Notes: a model not told the origin generated them from the letters alone. Counted from the first letter of the stretch, positions 26,223-34,570 are shown. The stretch: 64,000 bases of DNA from Meiothermus cerbereus DSM 11376 (GCF_000620065.1 NZ_JHVI01000021.1:1-64000), one strand, 5' to 3'. Translations and numbers: made by a program.

Positions 26223-27416
26223 ATGCGTGAGGTGTTGGTTGTCTCGGCCGTGCGCACCCCGATTGGGCGGTTTGGTGGTGCGCTTAAGGATTTTTCGCCG
26301 GTTGACCTGGGGGCGCATGTGATGAAAGCGGCCCTCGAGCAAGCAGGCTTGAACGGAGCCGACCTAGACCTGTTTGTGTTTGGGCAGGTGTTGCGGGCCG
26401 GGCACGGCCAGCTGCCGCCGCGGCAGGCTGCTTTCAAGGCGGGCATCCCCAACACCGTCGACGGCTACGCGGTGGATATGGTGTGCGCTTCGGGCATGCA
26501 GGCTGTGGCCAACGGGGCGCTGGCCATCAAAAATGGCGATGCAGAGGTGGTGCTGGCTGGTGGCATGGAATCCATGACCCAGACTGGGTTTTACCTCTCG
26601 AGCCGGGCCCGCTGGGGCTACAAGTACCTGGCGGGTGCGCCCGAGCAGCTGCAAGATATTTTGCAGCGGGACGGGCTATCCGACCCCTTCACCGGGGAGG
26701 CCATGGGCGACCAAACCGAACGCCTGGCCGCCGAATTCGGCGTTACCCGGGCCGAGCTCGACGAGGTGGCCTGCGAGTCGCATCAGCGGGCTGCCAGGGC
26801 CCAGGAAGCCTGCTACTTTAGCAGGGAGATTGTGCCCCTCGAGCTCAGGACCCGCAAGGGGCTCGATAAGATTGAAAAAGACGAAGGCGTAAGGCCCGAT
26901 ACCACCCTCGAATCGCTGGCAGCCTTGCGCCCGGCCTTCAAGAAAGACGGGGTGCTGACCGCAGGCAATGCCTCGCAGATATCCGACGGGGCCTCGGCGC
27001 TGATTTTGGCCAGCCCCGAAGCAGTGCAAAAGTACGGCTTGAAACCTATTGCGCGCATTCTGGGCAACAGCTGGGCCGCGGGTGAGCCCTGGCGTTTCCC
27101 CGAGGCGCCGGTTCCTGCGGTGAAGAAGCTTCTAGAAAAGCTCCGTCTTGGCGTGGGCGACTTCCAGCTATTTGAAAATAACGAGGCCTTTGCCCTCAAC
27201 AATCTGTTGTTCAACCGCCTGTTGGGCGTGCCCATGGATCGCCTGAATGTGCACGGAGGGGCCATTGCGCTGGGTCATCCCATTGGGGCCTCCGGTGCCC
27301 GCATCCTGACCACCCTGATTCATGCCCTGCACATCCGCGGCAAGGAGCGGGGTCTGGCTGCGATCTGCCACGGAACCGGTGGCTCTACTGCAATGGCGCT
27401 GGAAGCCATCGGCTAG
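26223..27416 (+). CDS. Acetyl-CoA C-acetyltransferase (thiolase)
   Basis: Condenses two acetyl-CoA, or cleaves acetoacetyl-CoA. 397 residues, the usual length. Catalytic residues in place: Cys88 (VCASGMQA), His351 (GHPIGASG) and Cys382 (ICHGTGGS). Start at ATG 26223, with AGGAGG 7 bases upstream; the longer frame is rejected. Upstream lies TGACG-TAATATAT-CGTCA, a small inverted repeat over a possible TAATAT -10 box. No other beta-oxidation gene is adjacent, so biosynthetic and degradative roles cannot be separated. Confidence 0.93.
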   Translation: MREVLVVSAVRTPIGRFGGALKDFSPVDLGAHVMKAALEQAGLNGADLDLFVFGQVLRAGHGQLPPRQAAFKAGIPNTVDGYAVDMVCASGMQAVANGALAIKNGDAEVVLAGGMESMTQTGFYLSSRARWGYKYLAGAPEQLQDILQRDGLSDPFTGEAMGDQTERLAAEFGVTRAELDEVACESHQRAARAQEACYFSREIVPLELRTRKGLDKIEKDEGVRPDTTLESLAALRPAFKKDGVLTAGNASQISDGASALILASPEAVQKYGLKPIARILGNSWAAGEPWRFPEAPVPAVKKLLEKLRLGVGDFQLFENNEAFALNNLLFNRLLGVPMDRLNVHGGAIALGHPIGASGARILTTLIHALHIRGKERGLAAICHGTGGSTAMALEAIG

Positions 27417-27434
27417 GCCAGTTATCCCAGACTG

Positions 27435-27468
27435 GGTTAGCTCGTCACCCTTCGGTGGCGAACTAACC
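27435..27468. repeat. Family A element, isolated first hairpin
   Basis: GGTTAGCTCGTCACC-CTTC-GGTGGCGAACTAACC, the 34-base first hairpin of the element at 31184-31217 with compensatory-looking changes, followed by CCGACCGAAG as in that copy. The second half is missing. It sits just after the thiolase stop codon and could serve as a bidirectional terminator. Confidence 0.7.
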
Positions 27469-27653
27469 CGACCGAAGTTATCTGCATAGCGGAGGGCGGC
27501 ACCGCTCCTTGGGAGGGATGCGCACTGCGTTGACAAGCTCAGCAACCTGGCTAACCTGGTATATACGCATGTTTTCGAGGTTCCCAGCGGCAAAAAATAG
27601 GCCTTGGACGGCACCTGTTTTAATCGGCTTCGTGCCTCTCTCTGAAGACCGCG

Positions 27654-27980
27654 TTAGTGAGCCCAGGTGGGAACTAGATCCTCGAGGTTTACCTCCTCGA
27701 TGCTCCAGCTCACATCGGTTACCGTGTATTCGGCCTGGGCCGCAATAAAGTCGGCGGCTTGGCGCAGTACCGTTTCGACCCAGACCCCGTCGTAGCCGAT
27801 TAGGCTAAAACCCACCACTTCCCAGCCGTGGTCGTCCTGCCCGGCCAGCCGCGCTGCCGAAACGGGAAAGCGCGAACGCAGGCGCTCGATGGTGGGCTTG
27901 ATTAGCGCCCGCTTTTCCTTGAGGCTTTTCACCCAGGGCATTTCCAGGCGCGCGGTGTAGATGCCCAGGTAGGCTTTCAT
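27654..27980 (-). CDS. DUF503 protein (YlxP-like)
   Basis: A 108-residue protein of the DUF503 family, matching its N-terminal YLGIYTARLEMPWVKSLKEKRALIKPTIERLRSRFPVSAARL pattern. In many bacteria the gene sits next to infB/rbfA; here it is separate. Function not established. A CACAAT hexamer 7 bases before the ATG suggests a leaderless message, less clear than at other genes. It converges on the thiolase gene. Confidence 0.85.
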   Translation of the reverse strand: MKAYLGIYTARLEMPWVKSLKEKRALIKPTIERLRSRFPVSAARLAGQDDHGWEVVGFSLIGYDGVWVETVLRQAADFIAAQAEYTVTDVSWSIEEVNLEDLVPTWAH

Positions 27981-28031
27981 ACCCTAGATTGTGCCACAAA
28001 CCCGGACACGACCCCCAGCATGGGGTCAGGG

Positions 28032-28916
28032 TTAGGAGCTGGGGCCGATATCGAGCCGCTCTGCACCGCTATACACATTGAAGCTGTCTCGCAGAAAACC
28101 AATCAGGGTTAGGTTAAATTCCCTGGCCAGCTCCACCGCCAGGCTGCTGGGGGCGGAAATAGCGCACAGCAGGGGAATGCTGGCAGCAAGGGCTTTTTGC
28201 ACCAGCTCGTAGCTGGCTCGTCCGCTTACCAGCACCATGTGTTCACAAAGGGGGAGCTGGTATTCCAGCAAGGCCCAGCCCAGAAGCTTATCCAGGGCAT
28301 TGTGGCGGCCCACGTCTTCGCGCAGGGCCAGGAGGTTGCCGTATCGGTCGAACAGGGCGGCTGCGTGCAGGCCCCCGGTTTGGGCAAAGAGGGGCTGGTG
28401 GGCCCGGAGCTGTGAGGGCAGTTTGGCGATGACTTCGCTCGAGACCGTCCAGCCTGCTTCCAGCGGGGCATACCGCCGCTGGAGGTTCTCCAGCCCGGCC
28501 TTCCCGCAGACCCCACAGGCCGATGTGGTGTAAAAATGGCGCTCCAGTGGGGCCAGGTCGGGTAGCCTGGCTGCCTTCAACTCCACGTTCACGATGTTGT
28601 ACTGCTGGGGCTCGCCGGGGTCGGTGCAGTAGGCAATGCGCGCGATGTCTTCCCGCCCTGCAATTACCCCTTCGGCCAGCAAAAACCCCGCGGCCAGCTC
28701 AAAGTCGTGGCCGGGGGTACGCATGGTTACAGCCAGGGTTTTAGCTCCCTCAGACACCTTTTTGCTCACCTGACCTGAGCTTGCAAGCAAGCGTATCTCC
28801 AACGGTTCTTCGCTGGCGAGCAGGTCGGACTTAACCAAAGCCCGCCCGTATTCAATCCGCAATAGCTGGGTTCGGATGCGGGCTTTGGGACGGTGGTTGG
28901 GTGTGGATATAAACAT
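28032..28916 (-). CDS. fdhD: Formate dehydrogenase accessory sulfurtransferase FdhD
   Basis: FdhD passes sulfur from the IscS/cysteine desulfurase to the molybdenum cofactor of formate dehydrogenase. The 294-residue protein has the catalytic pair Cys134 and Cys137 in SACGVCGK and the DVGRHNALDKLLG and VSGRASYELVQKA motifs. It starts within the last 65 bases of the upstream oxidoreductase gene, so the two are translationally coupled and should act together. Confidence 0.93.
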   Translation of the reverse strand: MFISTPNHRPKARIRTQLLRIEYGRALVKSDLLASEEPLEIRLLASSGQVSKKVSEGAKTLAVTMRTPGHDFELAAGFLLAEGVIAGREDIARIAYCTDPGEPQQYNIVNVELKAARLPDLAPLERHFYTTSACGVCGKAGLENLQRRYAPLEAGWTVSSEVIAKLPSQLRAHQPLFAQTGGLHAAALFDRYGNLLALREDVGRHNALDKLLGWALLEYQLPLCEHMVLVSGRASYELVQKALAASIPLLCAISAPSSLAVELAREFNLTLIGFLRDSFNVYSGAERLDIGPSS

Positions 28917-31116
28917 ACACCTCTTTGTAAGCGGGAATTTTGGCCTGGCTCGAGCGCAGCGTGGGGTCTACCAGCACATTGCCCTCAGGCCAGTGTACCT
29001 GGATGCTGCCGGGCCGAAGCTCGGCCGCAAAGACCCGGCCCGCCAGGGTGCCAGAGGGGTTTTGTAGCCAGACCTGCTGACCCGGTTGCAGGCCCAGCTT
29101 TTGCAGGTCGCTGGGGTTCATCAAGACCGCATCGCGGGGAGCGCCGTTGATGGGATCGGTGTGCTCATGCACCATGCTATTGAACTGCTTGCCGCGCCGG
29201 GTAACCAGGCGGTAAGCCCCTGCGGGAAGGCTGCTTTCGGGCAGCACCACGGGCAGGAACCGTGCCCGCCCGCTGGGGGTAGGGCAGATCCCCCCAGGGC
29301 ACAGCTGCGGCCCCCCGTACTGGAAGCTGTCGCCTTTGTTTCGCAGGTGCTGGATGCCGTCGTAAAGTGGAACCACCCGGGCAATCTCGGCCCGCACGGC
29401 GGCGGTATCCGCAAAGCGCACCTTTTCGGCCAGCTCGGGACTGCACATCCGGGCGACCACATCCTGGAAGGCCTGCCCTTCCCAGCGGGCTTCGGCAATG
29501 CGAGGGCCGGGGATTTCGGGGCTAAAGATAACCCGACGCTCGGTGCTGGTCTCGGTACACCCGCCTGGTATTTCGTAGCGGGTGGTGGCAGGCAGCAGAA
29601 TAACCTCTTCGGCAGGCTCTACCAGCATCTGCGAAGACAGCACAATGTCCTGGTGAATACGCAGTGGCACCTGGGCCAGGTGGGCTTCGGCCAGGGCCGG
29701 GCTGGGCAGGGTTTCGAGGAAATTGCCCCCCACGCTCCACAAGACCTCGAGGCCCCCCTCGAGCATTTCCGTGACCGTCAGGCCCGGCTGGCTTGGTACC
29801 GGAAAACCCCACAGCTTCTCCAACGCAGCTGCATTTTCGGCGTTGATGGGCAGGCCGCCGGGAAACACCGAGGCATAGGCTCCCATCTCGGCCCCGCCCT
29901 GTACGCCCGAGTGGCCGCGGATGGGCATCAGGCCACAGCCCTCGCGCCCCAGGTAGCCCCGCGCCAGGCCCAGGTTGATGATGTTCTGCACGGTGTCCTC
30001 GCCCGAGCGATGCTGGGTAATGCCCATGCTCCAGACCAGCACTGCTTTCTCGGCCTTGTAAAGCAGCAGAGCAAACTCGAGCATCTCGGCTTTGCTCAGC
30101 CCGGAAAGCTGCTCGAGCCTCTCCCACGAGGTTCCAACCACCTGGGCTCTGACCTGCTCAAAACCTTCGGTGTGCTCGGCAATGAAGCTGTGGTGCAGCC
30201 AGCCCTGTTCAATCAGATGTTTGAGCACTCCGGCAATAAAAGCACTGTCGCCCCCCGGCTGAACCAGAAAGAAGCGGTCGGTAATTTTGCTGCCAAAAAG
30301 CGCACTCTCTGGGTCGGAGGGAATCCAGTAGTGCTGCATGGCCGGTTCCTGGTAGGGGTTTACACAAACCACCTGGGTTCCGGCTTTTTTGGCGTAGTAG
30401 AGGTACTTCATCATGACCGGCTGGTTAACCGCCGGATTCGAGCCAAAAAACACCACCAGGTCGGTGCCAATCAGGTCGCGGTAGCTGATTGTGGTAGCGG
30501 CCACGCCCAGGGCAGCTTTAAGTGCAACCGTGCTGGGGCTATGGCAGATGCGCGCGGCGTTGTCGATGTTGTTGCTGCCCAGCGCTCGCACCGCTTTCTG
30601 GGCCACGTAGTAGGTTTCGTTGGGGGTGCCGCGGCTGGTCAGGTAGAAACCCATCTTTTCGGGAGATGTTTTACAAAGCTTCCAGGCGATGCGGTCGAGG
30701 GCCTCGTCCCAGCTAATCCGGGTGAACCCCGCCTCCCCCCGACGGCGGCGCATGGGGTAGGGGAGGCGGCCCAGCGCCCGCAGTTCAGCAGAGCTTTTTG
30801 CACGAAGCTGCGCTACATCCTTCAGACTGGAGGCCTCGAGCGGCCCCATGGTGTTGAGCCGCAGCAGCCGCAGGCGGATGTTGCAGAGATGGATACCCTC
30901 GATGGTCCAGTCTTTTAGCCCACTGGTGCCCAGGGCGCAGCCATCGCAGACCCCATCGCGCAGGATACGCCAGGCGTACTCGAGGTTATCGGCGTTCTCA
31001 AAAACCGCCCGGAAGACCTCGAGGAAATTGTTGGGTTTCTGCATCCCCAGCCCAAAAGGCCGCAGGCTGACCCAAGTTTCGGGGCTCCACCCTTTCTTGA
31101 CTGGCTTGAGTGCCAC
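28852..31116 (-). CDS. FdhF/YdeP-type molybdopterin oxidoreductase
   Basis: A 754-residue bis-MGD molybdoenzyme of the formate-dehydrogenase-like FdhF/YdeP branch. Cys57, Cys60 and Cys78 near the N-terminus resemble an incomplete Fe-S ligand set. The Mo ligand is Cys191 in ARICHSPS, with the neighbouring His192 as in formate dehydrogenases (Cys in place of selenocysteine). The C-terminal cofactor-binding domain includes NPSDLQKLGLQPGQQVWLQNP. No Tat or Sec signal is seen, so it should be cytoplasmic. GTG start with GGAGG upstream. Paired with fdhD; modABC lies 5 kb away. True substrate uncertain. Confidence 0.85.
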   Translation of the reverse strand: MALKPVKKGWSPETWVSLRPFGLGMQKPNNFLEVFRAVFENADNLEYAWRILRDGVCDGCALGTSGLKDWTIEGIHLCNIRLRLLRLNTMGPLEASSLKDVAQLRAKSSAELRALGRLPYPMRRRRGEAGFTRISWDEALDRIAWKLCKTSPEKMGFYLTSRGTPNETYYVAQKAVRALGSNNIDNAARICHSPSTVALKAALGVAATTISYRDLIGTDLVVFFGSNPAVNQPVMMKYLYYAKKAGTQVVCVNPYQEPAMQHYWIPSDPESALFGSKITDRFFLVQPGGDSAFIAGVLKHLIEQGWLHHSFIAEHTEGFEQVRAQVVGTSWERLEQLSGLSKAEMLEFALLLYKAEKAVLVWSMGITQHRSGEDTVQNIINLGLARGYLGREGCGLMPIRGHSGVQGGAEMGAYASVFPGGLPINAENAAALEKLWGFPVPSQPGLTVTEMLEGGLEVLWSVGGNFLETLPSPALAEAHLAQVPLRIHQDIVLSSQMLVEPAEEVILLPATTRYEIPGGCTETSTERRVIFSPEIPGPRIAEARWEGQAFQDVVARMCSPELAEKVRFADTAAVRAEIARVVPLYDGIQHLRNKGDSFQYGGPQLCPGGICPTPSGRARFLPVVLPESSLPAGAYRLVTRRGKQFNSMVHEHTDPINGAPRDAVLMNPSDLQKLGLQPGQQVWLQNPSGTLAGRVFAAELRPGSIQVHWPEGNVLVDPTLRSSQAKIPAYKEVYVYIHTQPPSQSPHPNPAIAD

Positions 31117-31172
31117 TTCATGCCTCCAGCGAATGCCTTCATTTTAAGCCCCAATCTGGAAAACGATGTGTG

Positions 31173-31299
31173 ATACCAGATTCGGTTAGTTCGTCACCGA
31201 ACGGTGACGAACTAACCCGACCGAAGGGAGTGCTCTAGGATTCAAAAAGATAGCCTCTTAGCGCTTTTTGTTTGAAGATTATCTTTTTGAATCCGGTAT
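31173..31299. repeat. Family A element, full-length copy A2
   Basis: A 127-bp element bounded by ATACCAGATTC and GAATCCGGTAT (10 of 11 inverted). It holds two perfect hairpins: GGTTAGTTCGTCACC-GAAC-GGTGACGAACTAACC (31184-31217) and the 15-bp GGATTCAAAAAGATA stem (31237-31294). The right 70 bp are nearly identical to A1. No reading frame. Located between the molybdoenzyme gene's start and the transferase gene's 3' end. Confidence 0.85.
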
Positions 31300-31360
31300 G
31301 AGGGGGGCTCTGGCTTATCGCACTCTGTACAGACGTGGTCTCCCATCCGGGAGGCCGCTT

Positions 31361-31420
31361 TGCTGTGCAGGACAAAGCAATCAAGTTGTGGGCAGCTCAA
31401 TATTGGTGAAAAGCGCTCTA
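31361..31420. repeat. Family B repeat, copy B1
   Basis: Sixty bases with 54 matches to 44066-44125. Key stretches are GGACAAAGCAA and AGCGCTCTA. On the minus strand it encodes the last 12 residues and the stop codon of the transferase-like gene at 31381. Confidence 0.75.
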
Positions 31421-32070
31421 CCTGGCAGATCTGCCTCAAATTTCAGCCAGTTGCCTTGCCAGTCGAAGTATTCAAGCGCCCCCAGCCGTTTCTTGTAGTC
31501 GTACTCGGAGGGTTCCTGGTAGGCATAGCCAGGGTAGTAGTAGGCCTTTCCCCAGGATCGCGAAAGCTCAATCGAGTGAACAATCATCAGAATGCCCAGA
31601 CTGCGCTTTGTGTAGGCGGGGTCGAAACACTGGTAAACGCTGGAAGTGGCCTGCTCGCCCTCGTCCAGATAACTGATGCCCACCAGGCGATTCTGGTGGT
31701 ACAGGGTCAGGCTGTGGCAGCGGCAGGGGATGTCGGCCGGACGACGCGAGATAAAACTGTAGATGCTCTCGGGTACGTTGTGGGTAAAGCGGGTTCTGTG
31801 CCTGGCGAACAAGGCCTCAACCTCACTGTTTACGAAGGCAGGTTGTAGTTTCAACTGCAAGTCCTGATTCCTGTTGCGCGCTCGACGCTGGCTACGGCTT
31901 GGGGTATGGTCGGCCAGCCGCACCCTAAGGGGCAGCACATGATTGTTTCCAAGACGGCTATAGCGAAAGAAATACACTCCAAAATGACGCCAGCCTTCTG
32001 CCCAGAGCGCGTCCGTCTGGGCGGGGTCAGTCGCCGTGGCCAAAAAATACTCATTAACCTGGGGCCGCAT
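31381..32070 (-). CDS. Aminoacyl-tRNA-protein transferase-like protein (ATE/Bpt family)
   Basis: Resembles arginyl/leucyl-tRNA-protein transferases of the N-end rule pathway: ALWAEGWRHFGVYFFRYS, the basic PSRSQRRARNRN segment, and the C-terminal GNAT-like part with SVYQCFDPAYTKRSLGILMIVHSIE, YYYPGYAYQEPSEYDYKKRLGALEYFD. The cysteines normally found in the N-terminal domain are missing (RLGNNHVLPLRV where Cys-rich sequence is expected). I use the ATG at 32070 (229 residues), 9 bases after TATGCT. The C-terminal 12 residues come from repeat B1, so the original end may be lost. Activity is uncertain. Confidence 0.7.
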   Translation of the reverse strand: MRPQVNEYFLATATDPAQTDALWAEGWRHFGVYFFRYSRLGNNHVLPLRVRLADHTPSRSQRRARNRNQDLQLKLQPAFVNSEVEALFARHRTRFTHNVPESIYSFISRRPADIPCRCHSLTLYHQNRLVGISYLDEGEQATSSVYQCFDPAYTKRSLGILMIVHSIELSRSWGKAYYYPGYAYQEPSEYDYKKRLGALEYFDWQGNWLKFEADLPGRALFTNIELPTT

Positions 32071-32147
32071 GCTTCCAACAGCATACGCAATCCACATGCC
32101 CACCTCGCAAAAGTTTCTGGCAGGCTTCTATAGCGGTTTGGCTGAAA

Positions 32148-32209
32148 TTGGCCAGGTACGCATAGACTCATTCCGCGGGTTTTGCCAATCTACCCTGGCG
32201 CAACTTAAA
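32148..32209. repeat. Family C palindromic element, copy C1
   Basis: Matches 43590-43660. The core between TTGGCCAGG and CCTGGCGCAA holds GACTCATTCCGC and TTTGCCAATCT. The left arm has decayed (GGCCAGG instead of GCGCCAGG). It abuts the hydrolase gene and carries its TAA stop at 32205-32207. Confidence 0.75.
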
Positions 32210-33269
32210 CCGACTTCAGATGGGCATGAAACAACGGGTCGAAGATGTCGGGTTTTTCCATGTGGGGGGAGTGGCCGGTATCCGGGACTACCTCTTCGTG
32301 GAACCAGCCACCGTTGGCTGCGTACAGCTCGAGCACATAACGGGTCTGGCCCACCATTGGCTGTGGGGGGTGTACGTCATCGCCAGGCCAGCCAGGAACC
32401 ACGCCCAGCTTGCCTAGGGTGCCCATGTTGAACAGGCTCATATCCCCCACAATCTGATCGTCAGAGCCGCGCACCCAGAGGATGGGGGGTTTGGCTGTTG
32501 CCGATAGCATCTTTTGAACTGTATCACCCACATACTTGGGCGAGATGGCGTTGGCCGGGCCCCACTTTCCTGGCGCCACGCCCGGCCAGTGGGGCGAAGG
32601 TACAGCGTCGCCAGGGTACCGATCCGGCCCAATCTTTTCGGAGAGAACCCCCGAAAGCAGGGCCTCCTCGCGGGGGTGACGAAAGGGCGGCTTCCAGTAG
32701 AAGCTGTTCATAACGACGCGGGGGGAGGCCTGGAATTCGCTGCCCCGGTAGCCCTCGGCGATAAGCCGTGCGAACTCGGGGTTGACGATGCCAGCACCCG
32801 AGCCAGCAAAGTCGGGGGCGCAGGGGGTTCCCTGGAGATCCTTGGTGCCGCCAAACCCAAACGGGGAACCCGGCGCAATTACGGTAGCGGTGTAAATGCG
32901 ATGGGGTGCGGTAGCCAGCAAGGCCCAGACCACGCTTCCCCCCAGCGAGTGCCCCGCTACATGAAAGCGGGCATAGCCCAGGGTGTCCATCAGGCCCAGC
33001 AGGTCGTCCACCCAGTCCATGCAGCCACGGCTGGCATCAATCGGCTTGTCTTCGGTATCGCCGTAGCCGCGCAGGTCGGGGGCAATGGCGCGGTAGCCTG
33101 CGGGTAGGGCCAGCATGGTCTCTTCCCAAAAGGTATTGCTGCTGGCGTTGCCATGAAGCAGCAGCACCGGTACCCCATCGGAGGGGCCTCGTAGCAGCAG
33201 GTGCATGCGGAGGCGAGGGGTCTCGATCACTGTGGAAAAAATGCCCGGCAAGGTAGGGATGGAACCCAT
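32205..33269 (-). CDS. Alpha/beta-fold hydrolase
   Basis: A 354-residue hydrolase with the nucleophile elbow GHSLGGS (Ser near residue 105), oxyanion-hole HGNASSN segment near residue 40 and catalytic His in DTGHSPHMEKP. The cap region between (about 140-245) is long and Pro/Gly-rich, unlike small lipases. No signal peptide. It resembles epoxide hydrolase/haloalkane dehalogenase-type enzymes in layout, but substrate cannot be assigned. GAAGGAG precedes the ATG. The TAA stop is within the edge of repeat C1. Confidence 0.85.
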   Translation of the reverse strand: MGSIPTLPGIFSTVIETPRLRMHLLLRGPSDGVPVLLLHGNASSNTFWEETMLALPAGYRAIAPDLRGYGDTEDKPIDASRGCMDWVDDLLGLMDTLGYARFHVAGHSLGGSVVWALLATAPHRIYTATVIAPGSPFGFGGTKDLQGTPCAPDFAGSGAGIVNPEFARLIAEGYRGSEFQASPRVVMNSFYWKPPFRHPREEALLSGVLSEKIGPDRYPGDAVPSPHWPGVAPGKWGPANAISPKYVGDTVQKMLSATAKPPILWVRGSDDQIVGDMSLFNMGTLGKLGVVPGWPGDDVHPPQPMVGQTRYVLELYAANGGWFHEEVVPDTGHSPHMEKPDIFDPLFHAHLKSV

Positions 33270-33370
33270 AGCTCACTCCTTCAGACTCGAGGTAAATCAT
33301 GCTACTGAAATTTTGTTACAAACTTGTTACTCATAGGCCGGGCGCAACAATCAGCTTTGCCCAAACTGGG

Positions 33371-33376
33371 TATCCT
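33371..33376 (+). promoter_or_regulatory. -10 box of leaderless ypdA-like gene
   Basis: TATCCT, 7 bases before the ATG at 33384. Confidence 0.5.
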
Positions 33377-33383
33377 TTAGCCT

Positions 33384-34367
33384 ATGTGGGATCTAGTGAT
33401 TGTAGGTGCAGGGCCAGTGGGGCTGGCGGCTGCAATCGAGGCCAGGCGAGCTGGCCTCAATGCGGTGGTTCTGGAGAAGGGCACCATCGTTCACACCCTG
33501 TACCGCTGGCCTAAAGAAACGGTTTTTTTCAGCGAAGCCAAAAACATCGAGATTGGGGGGCATCCCTTTCCCTCGCTCTTTGCCAAGCCTACCCGGCGCG
33601 AGGCTTTGCAATACTACCGTCGGGTAGCTGAGAACGAAGCGCTGAATATTCGAACCTATACCGAGGTAACCGGCATCTACCCCGAGCTGGCCCACTTCAG
33701 GGTGGGCTACCGCGACCGCGATGGTGAAGGCGAGCTTGAAAGCCGTTTTGTGCTGGTAGCCACCGGCTACTACGACAACCCCAACCGCTTAGGTGTACCC
33801 GGGGAAAATCTGCCCCACGTGCGCTACGGCATAGACGAAACCCTGCCCTACTGGAACCAGAGGGTAACGGTGGTGGGGGGCTCCAACAGTGCGATAGAAG
33901 CGGCCCTCGAGCTCTACCGTGCGGGGGCTGGGGTTACGGTTGTCCATAAGGGGGCCGAAATTCGGCCCAGGGTCAAGTACTGGCTCAAGCCCGATTTTGA
34001 GAACCGGGTCAAAGAGGGCGCCATACGGCTTTTGCTGAACGCGCAGGTGGTGGAGATTACCCCGCGAGAGGTAGTGGTTCAGCAGGTTGCGGAAGAAAAG
34101 GCCGTACACCACCTCGCCAGCGATTTTGTGCTGATTCACATTGGCTACAAAGCGGCAGACGGGCTTCTAAGGGCGGCCAGGGTGGCTTACCGCGGCGATG
34201 CGCCGGTGCTGTCCGACACCTACGAGACCAGCATCAAGGGCCTTTTTGTGGCGGGCAGTGCCGGGCATGGCTCCGATACCCGCACGGTGTTTATCGAAAA
34301 CGGGCGGGAGCACGCCAGAAGAGCCGTGCTGGAGATGGCTGTTCGTATGCAAAAGCGCCTTACCTAG
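33384..34367 (+). CDS. ypdA: YpdA-family FAD-dependent reductase (putative bacillithiol disulfide reductase)
   Basis: A 327-residue flavoprotein with two Rossmann motifs: FAD-binding VIVGAGPVGLAAAIEA (about 5-20) and NAD(P)-binding VTVVGGSNSAIEAALEL (about 165-181). The redox-active CxxC of thioredoxin reductases is absent, as in YpdA, which reduces bacillithiol disulfide in Firmicutes. Bacillithiol is known in Deinococcus-Thermus, which supports the call. The C-terminal GLFVAGSAGHGSDTRTVFIENGREHA is typical. Leaderless by promoter spacing; divergent from the hydrolase. Confidence 0.82.
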   Translation: MWDLVIVGAGPVGLAAAIEARRAGLNAVVLEKGTIVHTLYRWPKETVFFSEAKNIEIGGHPFPSLFAKPTRREALQYYRRVAENEALNIRTYTEVTGIYPELAHFRVGYRDRDGEGELESRFVLVATGYYDNPNRLGVPGENLPHVRYGIDETLPYWNQRVTVVGGSNSAIEAALELYRAGAGVTVVHKGAEIRPRVKYWLKPDFENRVKEGAIRLLLNAQVVEITPREVVVQQVAEEKAVHHLASDFVLIHIGYKAADGLLRAARVAYRGDAPVLSDTYETSIKGLFVAGSAGHGSDTRTVFIENGREHARRAVLEMAVRMQKRLT

Positions 34368-34402
34368 AGCGGTCTTCGGAGAGAGGGGACATAGGCCAAG
34401 CC

Positions 34403-34432
34403 TTGACACGGTATACCAAACACCCGTAAACT
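34403..34432 (+). promoter_or_regulatory. Promoter of the ilv operon
   Basis: TTGACA (34403-34408), 18-base spacer, TAAACT (34427-34432). The leader peptide ATG follows 10 bases later, so the 5' end of the message lies within a few bases of that ATG. Confidence 0.75.
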
Positions 34433-34442
34433 CTTGCACAAG

Positions 34443-34514
34443 ATGCTTCTGCCCAGCAGCCTAATCCTAGTCGTAGTAGGCCTAATTACCAGGCCTACGG
34501 GGGATTTGGTGTAG
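34443..34514 (+). CDS. ilvL: Branched-chain amino acid leader peptide
   Basis: A 23-residue peptide starting MLLPSSLILVVVGLITRP and ending GDLV. Twelve residues are Leu (6), Val (4) or Ile (2), with SLILVVVGLI as the control run. It sits between the ilv promoter and the terminator before ilvB. This composition and position are those of an attenuator leader peptide: scarcity of charged Leu, Val or Ile tRNA would stall the ribosome in the run and shift RNA folding. No ribosome binding site is present; the -10 spacing suggests translation from a leaderless end. Confidence 0.88.
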   Translation: MLLPSSLILVVVGLITRPTGDLV

Positions 34515-34570
34515 CGAAGAGCCTATAAGCGCATCCTAAAGCCCCCCGAAGCACCGGGGGGCGATTTTTT
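34476..34570 (+). promoter_or_regulatory. ilv attenuator: pause hairpin, antiterminator, terminator
   Basis: Three exclusive pairings. Pause hairpin (34476-34498): GTAGGCCT and AGGCCTAC, 8 bp, overlapping the control codons. Antiterminator: 34498-34503 (CGGGGG) with 34543-34548 (CCCCCG) and 34505-34509 (TTTGG) with 34536-34540 (CCTAA+A region), 6 + 5 pairs. Terminator (34541-34562): GCCCCCCG/CGGGGGGC, 8 bp, loop AAGCAC, then six T. The antiterminator uses the 5' arm of the terminator. Confidence 0.85.

Noticed and set aside
27509-27748. 79-codon frame after the thiolase gene; also a TTGACA at 27532
   Set aside because: Overlaps the DUF503 gene antisense; no -10 box at a usual distance from the TTGACA.
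29086-30918. 610-codon open frame on the plus strand
   Set aside because: Exact antisense of the molybdoenzyme gene; rich in His, Gln, Gly and Val with no domain. GC-rich codon bias keeps the opposite frame open.
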